From: Prevotella sp.
Lineage (GTDB): Bacteria > Bacteroidota > Bacteroidia > Bacteroidales > Bacteroidaceae
Assembly: GCA_017548275.1 (NCBI GenBank)
Contig: JAFZAH010000049.1
Location: 1-64,000, forward strand
DNA length: 64,000 nt
Direction of reading: 5' to 3'
Shown here: piece by piece, positions 1-8,057 of the stretch
How positions within the stretch are numbered: position 1 is the first letter of the stretch
Layout of the letters: the number at the start of each line of letters is the position of its first letter
Position numbers and translations under genes: made by a program
The notes under the pieces: generated by a model
What the model was told of the DNA's origin: nothing
Seen by the model: only the letters and a program-made list of their open reading frames with translations
The model's database searches: none

Positions 1-598
1 CAATAACCCTATATCCCAAAGGCCAGTCACTAATATCGGATGAGCCATGTGTCGAGGGGAAGGAAGGGACTGTTATCTTGATGTTCGATATGAAATAAAG
101 ATTCCTGTTAACAGCATCATAAAGGAACGGTGTGGTTGTCAGACAGACGTAACGGAATTTTCCTAAATCAATTACACGGTCACCACATACAGGAGAGAGA
201 ATGGAAACAATGGTGTCTTTTATTTCCCCAATCACCTCTCCATTTGTGGTCATTACGGGTTGGTTTTTCTCAACATCTACATTTGAATAAACGAGAGAAC
301 TCTCAAATGTCACTGTGTATTGCAATGAAGAAGCGTCTTCTGGAATCAAGATGCAATACGGAAAAAGAGGAAATGCCGGCTTGCTTGTGTCACCAGAATA
401 TGCTGCGAATGGTTTGGAGGTTTTTAAACTGACTTTTCCGTTAGTCAACGTTGTCACAAAGTCATTGTTGTTGAAATTAATATCGAACTCACGTTGTGCA
501 AATAAATCAACATGAAAGACTAAAAGAAATAATAACATGTGCCACCTCATAGACATTATTCTTTTTCCGTGGTTACAAAAGAAATAGTTTGTTTTCAT
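1..598 (-). CDS. Secreted protein with gingipain-propeptide-like N-terminus, partial
   Basis: The minus strand is open from an ATG at 598 to the window edge, so 199 N-terminal residues are visible and the rest lies outside. A better start for export may be the Met at 556 or 538, because MLLFLLVFHVDLFAQ is a good signal peptide ending in a signal peptidase I site. The next ~150 residues are beta-rich, with a segment reading YCILIPEDASSLQYTV. That resembles the propeptide region that precedes C25 (gingipain-type) peptidases and other T9SS cargo. This is a family impression only, because the catalytic part is not in the window. A consensus promoter lies 60-90 bp upstream. Confidence 0.6.
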   Translation of the reverse strand, partial: MKTNYFFCNHGKRIMSMRWHMLLFLLVFHVDLFAQREFDINFNNNDFVTTLTNGKVSLKTSKPFAAYSGDTSKPAFPLFPYCILIPEDASSLQYTVTFESSLVYSNVDVEKNQPVMTTNGEVIGEIKDTIVSILSPVCGDRVIDLGKFRYVCLTTTPFLYDAVNRNLYFISNIKITVPSFPSTHGSSDISDWPLGYRVI

Positions 599-658
599 GA
601 TTTTAGTTGGTAAAATATTAATAGATTTTTATTATGCTAGTGTCTCTGATATTTTTTT

Positions 659-689
659 GCAAATATAATATATTTTTTTATTCATCCAA
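659..689 (-). promoter_or_regulatory. Bacteroidota-type promoter for the edge gene
   Basis: On the minus strand TATATTTG (660-667, followed by C at 659) matches the -7 consensus TAnnTTTG. A TTG at 687-689 lies 19 bp upstream, the usual -33 spacing. It points into the gene starting at 598. Confidence 0.6.
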
Positions 690-831
690 TAAAAATACAG
701 TTTTTTTCTAAAAGTAGATGAAATAGCCACCATTGAACAAAAAGGGCTAATGCCAACCCTGTCCAATGTTGCAACTGCATATCGAAGACCGCATCCCCAC
801 ATCCCAGACCTCATCCAGGGGCCTTCTTTCC

Positions 832-2028
832 TTACAACACCCCCTTATATTCCAGTAGCAGTCGGTTGGCATCCTTGATATCCTTCGGAGTGTAGATGTC
901 TGTAATCAGTATCGACGAGTGGCGCGCCTGGTCTCTCACCGTCAGGATATCCGTGTTCGCACGCAGCATGTTCGTGATGCCCGTGTCCTTCAGTGAGTAG
1001 AACTTATAGCGGTCCGAAAGGTTCAGGCTCTTCCTCACATGCCGTGTCCAGTAGTCGCGGAACTGCTTCTCGCTGCACCGTTCCCTCCCAGGCATGAAAC
1101 CATTGCTGAAGAGGTAATACCCTCCCGGACACTTAAAAACCCCAAGGTCAATCATCAGCCGGAGCACCTGATTGGGCACTGTGATCACCGCGTCGTTGTG
1201 GTTCTTCGTCGTGTCACCGTGCAGGAATAGCGTCTGCCGTTTCACAGAGAAGTCGCCCACCTTCAGGAAACTCATCTCGTGCGGGCGCACCAGGCAATAA
1301 TGCAGAATATAACACGCCAACAGGAAGTGACGGTTATGCTCCGTCAGCCAGTCATGCAGTTCCTGGAGCACATCATCGGGTATCACATCCCTGTCCTTGC
1401 CCTTCATCCCCTTCGGGTTCACATTATGAAACATAGCCGAAGGGTCGCTCGGCACATACCCCCTTTCCGTCAGGTACTTGCAAAACACCTTCACCCACAA
1501 CAGGTAATTGTTCCGCGTCCGCATCGTGTTGTTGCGGTCGATGAACACATAGTCCAGGAAACGCGACACCATCTGTTTGTCAAACTGGTACGTATAGAAC
1601 AGGTTCACCTTTTCCCTTACCTTCCAGTTTTCCAGCATCTTCAGACGGCTCGTGTACGAAGCCACCGTCTCCTCTCTCATGTGTCCCTCCTTCAGCAGCT
1701 TCAGCAGATACTCTCGGTATCGCTCGCACACCTCATCAAAAGCAGTGTACTCCATCGGATGCGCCAGTTCAATCCACGGGTTCCAGCCCTGCATCAGTTT
1801 CTCCGTGAGCCGTTTGATCAGCGCCTCCCCATACTGTCGTTGCAGGCGTTTGCCCTTCACATGATCAAGCATGAACTTTTTCACCCTGAACGTGCCGCGA
1901 GCCGGGTCGAAAGCCGACAATGACACATAGCACTCTGACGCCTGGTGAAACACTGGCGGTTTCCATCCCACAATCTCGTTGATAGATTGTCGTTTTTCGT
2001 GGCAGACAAAATTTTTTTTAGCCATCAT
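832..2028 (-). CDS. Tyrosine recombinase/integrase with atypical catalytic boxes
   Basis: A 398-residue phage-type integrase. An N-terminal arm is followed by a SAM-like core-binding domain (about 95-195) and a catalytic domain (about 215-395). Visible landmarks are Arg I in YCLVRPHEM (R248), a lysine in DTTKNHND, the ARHSS box (H370) and the nucleophile in ITDIYT (Y379). The box that is normally HxxR reads YSLK (344-347), so the usual His is Tyr and the usual Arg is Lys. It is otherwise full length with no frameshift. It starts 130 bp from the 3' end of tRNA-Pro and is the first gene after it, the usual layout for an element integrated at a tRNA. The element body would lie to the left, outside the window. 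It may instead be an orphan recombinase. Strand-cleavage activity is uncertain because of the YSLK box. Confidence 0.85.
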   Translation of the reverse strand: MMAKKNFVCHEKRQSINEIVGWKPPVFHQASECYVSLSAFDPARGTFRVKKFMLDHVKGKRLQRQYGEALIKRLTEKLMQGWNPWIELAHPMEYTAFDEVCERYREYLLKLLKEGHMREETVASYTSRLKMLENWKVREKVNLFYTYQFDKQMVSRFLDYVFIDRNNTMRTRNNYLLWVKVFCKYLTERGYVPSDPSAMFHNVNPKGMKGKDRDVIPDDVLQELHDWLTEHNRHFLLACYILHYCLVRPHEMSFLKVGDFSVKRQTLFLHGDTTKNHNDAVITVPNQVLRLMIDLGVFKCPGGYYLFSNGFMPGRERCSEKQFRDYWTRHVRKSLNLSDRYKFYSLKDTGITNMLRANTDILTVRDQARHSSILITDIYTPKDIKDANRLLLEYKGVL

Positions 2029-2112
2029 TTAAATTTTTGCGTGATGGCCTATGATTATACAAAAAAGTGTTACTGAAATAAACGTCACCGACTTTTCGCC
2101 GACCATTTTACC

Positions 2113-2166
2113 CCCGACCAAAAATAAGGGGCTGATAACCAGCCCCTTATCTTCGTTTTGGTCGGG
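2113..2166 (-). terminator. Hairpin terminator after tRNA-Pro, with outer inverted arms
   Basis: A 10-bp perfect stem, ATAAGGGGCT (2124-2133) with AGCCCCTTAT (2141-2150), is followed on the minus strand by a T-rich run, as in a rho-independent terminator of the tRNA. Outside it CCCGACCAAAA (2113-2123) pairs with TTTTGGTCGGG (2156-2166), which includes the tRNA 3' end and its CCA. The outer arm would compete with the tRNA acceptor stem. Confidence 0.7.
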
Positions 2167-2234
2167 ATTACTGGACTCGAACCAGCGACCTCGCGCCCCC
2201 CAGACGTGTGCGCTACCAACTGCGCTAAATCCCG
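2159..2234 (-). tRNA. tRNA-Pro (anticodon GGG), CCA encoded
   Basis: The minus strand folds as a full cloverleaf. The acceptor CGGGATT/AATCCCG has discriminator A and an encoded CCA (2159-2161). The D stem is GCG-type with loop AGTTGGTAGC, and the T arm is GCTGG-TTCGAGT-CCAGT. The anticodon loop is CTGGGGG, giving GGG in positions 34-36. In the anticodon stem (CACGT/GCGCG) position 28-42 is A-C rather than a Watson-Crick pair. All other stems are intact, so it is probably functional. It decodes CCC/CCU proline codons and could be an integration site for the adjacent recombinase. Confidence 0.9.
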
Positions 2235-2564
2235 ATCCTTGCTTAAATTGCGGATGCAAAGGTAAGCAGATTTTCGGAAATGACAAAATTTTCGGGCTTT
2301 TTTTTTCGAAAATGCTTCATAAATACGTTATAAATACGTTATTATTGCAAAAGATACCACAAAAGATTTGAAAAGTTTTGAAAAAAGAGGTCAATATGAA
2401 GTAAAAGTGTTATCTTTGCATTTTGGGAGTGAAGGAGTGGTGGAGTGAAGACAATAGTACTCCTATTGAACCACCTGCCTCTTACTTCTCATATCTTAAC
2501 TCTCACCTCATGACTTCAAAACCTCACATTTCTCCCTTATCACCTCACATGAACTAATAACAGA
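2235..2564. other. Intergenic region between tRNA-Pro and aroA
   Basis: This stretch holds the divergent upstream regions of the tRNA and aroA. Visible items are two tandem copies of ATAAATACGTT near 2317-2341, a -7 box at 2411-2418, and a long, low-complexity TC-rich leader (about 2450-2560) before aroA. I see no gene here. Confidence 0.6.
2411..2418 (+). promoter_or_regulatory. -7 box of the aroA promoter
   Basis: TATCTTTG followed by C matches TAnnTTTG. No clear -33 TTG is present at 19-20 bp. The resulting 5' leader to aroA would be about 140 nt. Confidence 0.5.
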
Positions 2565-3818
2565 ATGAAATATCAAATTATTGCGCCTGAAAAAATCAAA
2601 GAAACCATCCAACTGCCGGCATCGAAGAGTATCAGCAACCGCGCTTTGATTATTCATGCGCTCACGGGCGGCAGCCTGTTGCCCGAAAACTTATCGGACT
2701 GCGACGACACCGAGGTAATCATCCGCGCCATGCGTGATATGCCTGAGACCATAGATATCAAAGCGGCAGGCACCGCTATGCGCTTTATGACCGCTTATCT
2801 GGCAGTGACTCCAGGCACCCATATCCTGACGGGAACGGACCGCATGCAACAGCGTCCTATCGGCATATTGGTGGACGCCTTGCGATTTCTTGGTGCCGAC
2901 ATCCGTTATACCGGCAATGCCGGTTATCCGCCGCTGCTCATCACCGGAAAACCGCTTGAGGGCAGTATGATAGAGGTGCCTGGCAATATCAGTTCACAGT
3001 ATATTTCTGCACTGATGATGATCGGGCCTGTGCTGGGTAAGGGATTGGAACTGCGCCTGACAGGTGATATTATCTCCAAGCCTTACATTGAGTTGACGAT
3101 GTGCACGATGCGCGATTTCGGAGCGTCGGTGGACTGGACCAGTCACAACACTATCACCGTGGAGCCTAAGCCTTATCAACCCCGCCCCTATTTTATCGAG
3201 AACGACTGGAGTTCGGCCTCGTACTGGTATGAGATAGCCATGCTGGTTCTGGACAACGAAAGCGAGATACAGTTGACGGGCTTGACCGACGGTTCGAAAC
3301 AAGGCGACTCCATGGGCCGCTATCTCTTTAACCTGTTGGGCATCAAGACCTATTTCGCCGAGAGGCAGTTGGGCGTACCTACGACCGTCAGACTGAAGCG
3401 TTTCTCCCATCCTCTGAACCGGTTGGATTATGACTTCAAGACCCAGCCCGACTTGACCCAGACCTTTGTCGTCACTTGTGCGATGTTGAACATCCCGTTC
3501 CATTTCAAAGGGTTGTCCACGCTGAAAATCAAAGAGACCGACCGCATCGTGGCGTTGAAGACCGAGATGCGGAAGTTGGGTTATGTGCTCCACGACATCA
3601 ACGGCGAGGAACTGGTGTGGGACGGTGAGCGTTGCGAATCAGAAGTGTGTCCCGTGATAGAGACTTATCAGGACCACCGCATGGCACTGGCATTTGCCCC
3701 TGCGGCATTCCTCTATCCCGGTATGCGCATCAACGATCCTGAGGTAGTGACCAAATCCTACCCTGATTTTTGGAACCATCTGCGCCAAGCCGGGTTCACC
3801 ATCATCGAAGAGCCATGA
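2565..3818 (+). CDS. aroA: 3-phosphoshikimate 1-carboxyvinyltransferase (EPSP synthase)
   Basis: A 417-residue enzyme, near the usual ~430. It joins shikimate-3-phosphate and phosphoenolpyruvate to give EPSP, the sixth step of the shikimate pathway, in the cytoplasm. Family motifs are in order: LPASKSISNRALIIHAL near residue 18, AGTAMRFMTAYLA near 66, TDRMQQRPIG near 89, SSQYISALMM near 143, and KETDRI, YQDHRMALAFA and TKSYPDFW toward the C-terminus. The ATG at 2565 begins MKYQIIAPEK and precedes the first motif by the normal distance. The next gene starts inside its stop codon (ATGA), so the two are probably translated together. Confidence 0.97.
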   Translation: MKYQIIAPEKIKETIQLPASKSISNRALIIHALTGGSLLPENLSDCDDTEVIIRAMRDMPETIDIKAAGTAMRFMTAYLAVTPGTHILTGTDRMQQRPIGILVDALRFLGADIRYTGNAGYPPLLITGKPLEGSMIEVPGNISSQYISALMMIGPVLGKGLELRLTGDIISKPYIELTMCTMRDFGASVDWTSHNTITVEPKPYQPRPYFIENDWSSASYWYEIAMLVLDNESEIQLTGLTDGSKQGDSMGRYLFNLLGIKTYFAERQLGVPTTVRLKRFSHPLNRLDYDFKTQPDLTQTFVVTCAMLNIPFHFKGLSTLKIKETDRIVALKTEMRKLGYVLHDINGEELVWDGERCESEVCPVIETYQDHRMALAFAPAAFLYPGMRINDPEVVTKSYPDFWNHLRQAGFTIIEEP

Positions 3819-4189
3819 CCATTTTCATCGTCTGCATTGCCCTGCTCATTTTTTTCTACGTTCTGTACACCATAGGACGACGACATGTGTCCGCGCCGGT
3901 GCAGACGGCACCTTCGTGTGGCACTTGCGACGGTCATGACAGCCGTTGCGAGCAGGAATGTATGATGGAAGCGGCGACGAAAGACATTGTTTATTTCGAC
4001 GACGAGGAATTGGACCATTACCGCGGTCGGCCTTCGGACAGTTACACGGATGAAGAGGCCGAGGAGTTCCGCGAAGTGCTTTTCACGATGCGCCCTGACG
4101 AGACCAGAGAGTGGAACCGCAGCCTCATTCTCCGCGGTGTAAATGTACCCGACCAGGTCAAAGACGAATTGACCATGCTCATGGAATGA
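3815..4189 (+). CDS. Small single-pass membrane protein, function unknown
   Basis: A 124-residue protein starting at the ATG that overlaps the aroA stop (ATGA at 3815-3818). A longer in-frame reading from 3770 would run through the aroA C-terminus and is unlikely. The start is immediately a membrane segment (MTIFIVCIALLIFFYVLYTI, residues 1-20). It is followed by a Cys-rich stretch CGTCDGHDSRCEQEC and an acidic soluble tail ending VPDQVKDELTMLME. The overlap suggests co-expression with aroA. I do not recognise a named family. The cysteines could bind metal or form disulfides, which is inference. Confidence 0.75.
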   Translation: MTIFIVCIALLIFFYVLYTIGRRHVSAPVQTAPSCGTCDGHDSRCEQECMMEAATKDIVYFDDEELDHYRGRPSDSYTDEEAEEFREVLFTMRPDETREWNRSLILRGVNVPDQVKDELTMLME

Positions 4190-4353
4190 CAAAAAAACAG
4201 GAAAAAGGCAATAAAACAAGGGGTTAGTAAGTTATTATAAAGAGGTAAAAGAAAGGAGCAAGGGGCAAGAGAATTCCCCACAAACGACAGACTTTGGTCT
4301 AAACCTCCAGAATCACTAACTCCCAGAACCCACTGAATTCCATAGATAGGATT

Positions 4354-7300
4354 GTGAAAAAGTATTTGTCGAGCCATCATTTTTTATTGATACTGACAAT
4401 CATCGTTATGGTTGTCAGCGCTTGCAGTACGCAAAAAAATACGGCGAAGAGCCGTTGGTGGCACTCTTTCAACGCCAAATACAACACATATTACAACGGC
4501 AAGCAGTCCTATATTGAGGCGTCACTTGCCAAGGAAAACGGCAATAAAGACAATTTCACTGAAATCATCCCCCTCTACACGGTCGGCAACAAACAGAGCC
4601 GCCAGATAGGCTCATCCCAATATGACAAAGCCATCGAGAAAGCGCAGAAAGCCATCAAGCAGCACAGTATCAGAAAACGTCCTGAATGGACGAAAAGCCG
4701 CAAGAAGACCGAGCGGGATATCGAATGGCTGAACCGCCGCGAGTACAACCCCTTCATCTGGAAAGCGTGGATGCTGATGGGCCGTTCGCAGTTTTACAAG
4801 GGCAATTTCGACGAGGCTGCCGCCACGTTCTCGTATATGAGCCGCATGTATCAGACCCAGCCCGCCATCTACGGCAAAGCGCGCGCATGGCTGGCCAAAT
4901 GCTATATCGAGCAAGACTGGTTGTACGATGCCGAGGACGTGATACGCAACATGAGTCGCGACAGCATCGACTGGCGCGCCCAAAAGGAATGGGACTACAC
5001 CTATGCCGACTACTACATCCATTCGGGCGAGTATGAGAAAGCCGTTCCCTATTTGCGCAAGGTCATCAAGCACGAGATGCGCAAGAAGCAAAAAGCGCGC
5101 GAATGGTATCTGATGGGACAGTTGCAAAGTGCTTTGGGCAACCGTCAGGAGGCATACAACGCCTATAAGCATGTGATTCGCCAGAACCCGCCCTACGAGA
5201 CAGAATTCAACGCCCGCATTGCCATGAGTGAGGTGATGGCAGAGAGCGGTCAGACACGTCAGGTGATATCCAGACTGAAAAGGATGGCCGCGTCGGACAA
5301 GAACAAGGATTATCTGGACCAGGTATATTACGCCATCGGCAATATCTACCTGACTCAACATGACACCATCAACGCCATTGCCGCCTATGAGAAAGGTAAC
5401 GAGAAAGCCACTCGCAGCGGCATAGAAAAAGGCGTTTTGCTGTTGAAATTGGGCGACCTGTATTGGGCCAAGGAGAAATTCGGTGACGCCCGCCGCTGCT
5501 ACGGAACCGCCATCGGCCTGCTTGACCGTGACCGTAAGGACTACAAGCAATTGTCGCAGCGTTCGGTCATCCTTGACGAGTTGGTGCCCTTCACCGACGC
5601 CATCCATCTGCAAGACTCACTACAGACACTCGCCAAGATGGACGAGAAAGACCGCAATGCCGCTATCGACAAAGTGATAGAGGAACTCATCAAGAAAGAG
5701 AAAGAAGAAAAGCACAAGCAACAGGAGCAGGAAGCCGCCAAGACACAGCAACAAAATGGCGGCGGAGACCTCAGCGGTGCTTTTGGCAACGCCGGTAACA
5801 TGAACAACAACAAGATGGGGGGACGTGAAGGTCCCAGAACCAATCAATTAGGAGGGCAACTCAGCGGAAATATGAGTAACGCCGCAGGAAGTGACGGAGG
5901 AGGACGCGACGGAGGAACGACAGACAACGGATTGGGCGGAGGGGCCTGGTATTTCTACAACCCGACGGCAGTGAGCCAGGGAAAGTTGGCCTTCCAAAGA
6001 CAATGGGGCAAGCGCGAGAACACTGACGACTGGCAACGAGCGAACAAAACCGTTGTGGGAGGTGATTTCAGCAAGGAAATGGAAGAAATGTCAGAGGAGA
6101 TGCGCGACTCTCTGAACCGTGCCGAGGCCATGCAAGACTCCATTGCAAAAGCGAAAGAAAACGACCCATCGCTCGACCCCCATAAACGAGAGTACTATCT
6201 GGCCCAGATACCTTTCACAGAAGAGCAAGTCGCTGCCAGCAACGACATCATCACAGACGGTCTGCACCATTCAGGCGTCATCTTTAAGGATAAACTCGAC
6301 AACCTGCGGCTCAGCGAGAAACAGTTGCGCCGATTGACCGACTCCTATCCCGACTACAAGCAGATGGATGATGTGTATTACCATCTCTTCCTGCTCTATT
6401 CGCGCAAGGGTCAGACAGCCATCGCAGATGAATACGTGCGACTGCTCAGTGAAAAATTCCCTGAGAGCAAATGGACCACTGTGCTCACCGACCCCTATTT
6501 CCGTGAGAACGCACAGTTTGGCGAACAACTCGAGGATTCTCTTTATGCCGCCACCTATGAGGCGTTCAAGGCAGACCGATACAGCGAAGTGGCCGGCAAC
6601 GCACATATTTCCGAGACCCGTTTCCCGTTGGGTGCCAACCGCGATAAGTTTATCTTCATCAACGGTCTGAGCAAACTCAACCAGGGTGATGCCGACGAGT
6701 GCGTCAAAGCCATGAACGAGGTAGTGAAGAACTACCCGAAGAGCCGCATCAGCGAGATGGCAGGCATGATAGTGAACGGTGTGAAGGCCGGCAGACGGCT
6801 GCATGGCGGCAAGTTTGACCTCGGCGATGTATGGAGCCGCCGCACCGCCGTGCTCAACGACAGTGACTCGTTGGCAGCGCGTCAATTCATCGACGACCGC
6901 AATGCCAACTTCATCTTCATGTTGGCCTATAGCCCGGATTCGTTGAATGAGAACCAGTTGCTCTTTGAGATGGCCCGGTTTAACTTCTCCAGTTTCATGG
7001 TCCGCAACTTTGACCTGACCATCACCGATGCCGACGGTCTGCATTTGATGCAAGTGTCAGGCTTCCGCAATTTCGACGAGGCACATCAATATGCAGGTCA
7101 GGTGTATGCCAACGAGGCCGTAGTCAGAAGGATTAACAACCAAGCGCGTGCCATCATTATCAGCGAGCCCAACCTTGAGTTGCTGGGCACACTCTTCAGT
7201 TACGACGATTACGACGCGTTCTATGCCGAGCATTTCGCCCCGTTGAAAGTGAGCAGCCGTTATCTGTTGGCCGAACCAGACGAGATAGATGCTCCCGAGC

Positions 7301-8055
7301 CGAAACTCAACCCCCTACCCGACCAATTTGAGCGGCAAAACACGCAAACAGACAATACCAGTCAGAAAGGACAAGAAGGAGAAGACACAGACGGGACAGA
7401 AATGGAGGGCACCGATATCAACAACAATACCGATGTGTTCGATAACTTCGACGTTGATGACGACACAACGCCCACTCCCACCGAGACCCTCATCGATGAA
7501 CCGAATGAACCGAACAGGTCGAATGTACCCACTCAACCGACAGAAACGGTAATCGACGAACCGAATGAACCGAACAGGAGAAATGTTCCGAATGTGCCCG
7601 CAGACCCGATAGAGACAGTGATAGACGAGCCGGATGAACCAACAAGAACGAATGTTCCTGCAGACCCGACAGAGACAGTGATAGACGAGCCAGATGAGCC
7701 GGCAAGAACGAATGTTCCGAATGTGCCCGCTGACCCGACAGAGACGGTGATTGATGAGCCCGACGAGCCTGTCAGACCGAATGTGCCTGCAGACCCGATG
7801 GAAACGGTTATCGATGAACCCGATGAGCCGAATGAGCCTAATAGGGTTAATGAGCCGAAAAAGCCTGTTGAGCCAGAGCCTACTGAAAATATCATAGATG
7901 AGCCCAATACACCTGATGAGCCCACAGATGATGATGACTTTGATGTCATATTTGATGACTTCGACGCGCCATCGAATACACCAGGCAACAACAATAACAA
8001 CGACCCATCGGGTTATGACGTGGAAGATGAATATTACGAATTAGACGGATTCTAA
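4354..8055 (+). CDS. porW: T9SS lipoprotein PorW/SprE, TPR protein
   Basis: A 1233-residue lipoprotein: signal sequence with lipobox VVSAC and lipidated C24, then many TPR-like helical repeats (about 120-520 and 640-820). The N-terminus STQKNTAKSRWWHSFNAKYN is typical of PorW/SprE, the outer-membrane lipoprotein needed for type IX secretion and gliding. A Gly/Asn/Gln-rich insert with a Lys/Glu-rich coiled stretch lies near 445-530. The C-terminal ~190 residues are an acidic, proline-rich tail with tandem ETVIDEPDEP units, longer than expected for the family. The start is a GTG; no better ATG lies upstream. porX begins 3 bp after its stop, so the two form an operon. This pairing itself supports the T9SS assignment, since PorX is a known regulator of the system. 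Confidence 0.9.
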   Translation: MKKYLSSHHFLLILTIIVMVVSACSTQKNTAKSRWWHSFNAKYNTYYNGKQSYIEASLAKENGNKDNFTEIIPLYTVGNKQSRQIGSSQYDKAIEKAQKAIKQHSIRKRPEWTKSRKKTERDIEWLNRREYNPFIWKAWMLMGRSQFYKGNFDEAAATFSYMSRMYQTQPAIYGKARAWLAKCYIEQDWLYDAEDVIRNMSRDSIDWRAQKEWDYTYADYYIHSGEYEKAVPYLRKVIKHEMRKKQKAREWYLMGQLQSALGNRQEAYNAYKHVIRQNPPYETEFNARIAMSEVMAESGQTRQVISRLKRMAASDKNKDYLDQVYYAIGNIYLTQHDTINAIAAYEKGNEKATRSGIEKGVLLLKLGDLYWAKEKFGDARRCYGTAIGLLDRDRKDYKQLSQRSVILDELVPFTDAIHLQDSLQTLAKMDEKDRNAAIDKVIEELIKKEKEEKHKQQEQEAAKTQQQNGGGDLSGAFGNAGNMNNNKMGGREGPRTNQLGGQLSGNMSNAAGSDGGGRDGGTTDNGLGGGAWYFYNPTAVSQGKLAFQRQWGKRENTDDWQRANKTVVGGDFSKEMEEMSEEMRDSLNRAEAMQDSIAKAKENDPSLDPHKREYYLAQIPFTEEQVAASNDIITDGLHHSGVIFKDKLDNLRLSEKQLRRLTDSYPDYKQMDDVYYHLFLLYSRKGQTAIADEYVRLLSEKFPESKWTTVLTDPYFRENAQFGEQLEDSLYAATYEAFKADRYSEVAGNAHISETRFPLGANRDKFIFINGLSKLNQGDADECVKAMNEVVKNYPKSRISEMAGMIVNGVKAGRRLHGGKFDLGDVWSRRTAVLNDSDSLAARQFIDDRNANFIFMLAYSPDSLNENQLLFEMARFNFSSFMVRNFDLTITDADGLHLMQVSGFRNFDEAHQYAGQVYANEAVVRRINNQARAIIISEPNLELLGTLFSYDDYDAFYAEHFAPLKVSSRYLLAEPDEIDAPEPKLNPLPDQFERQNTQTDNTSQKGQEGEDTDGTEMEGTDINNNTDVFDNFDVDDDTTPTPTETLIDEPNEPNRSNVPTQPTETVIDEPNEPNRRNVPNVPADPIETVIDEPDEPTRTNVPADPTETVIDEPDEPARTNVPNVPADPTETVIDEPDEPVRPNVPADPMETVIDEPDEPNEPNRVNEPKKPVEPEPTENIIDEPNTPDEPTDDDDFDVIFDDFDAPSNTPGNNNNNDPSGYDVEDEYYELDGF
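7480..7926 (+). repeat. Tandem repeats encoding ETVIDEPDEP units in the PorW tail
   Basis: About six imperfect units of 60-72 bp encode TETVIDEPDEPxRxNVPADP-like peptides, with an optional extra NVP. Units differ by whole-codon insertions, so the reading frame is kept. This is a likely site of length variation between strains. Confidence 0.85.
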
Positions 8056-8057
8056 CC

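Noticed and set aside
632..814. 60-residue open frame on the minus strand
   Set aside because: It overlaps the promoter of the edge gene, is AT-rich with no family signs and has no promoter of its own.
2029..2371. Open frames across tRNA-Pro on both strands
   Set aside because: They cover the tRNA and its terminator and have no coding signs.
7480..7926. Regular spaced repeats that could suggest a CRISPR array
   Set aside because: Units are contiguous, in frame with porW and encode the same peptide. There are no spacers and no cas genes.
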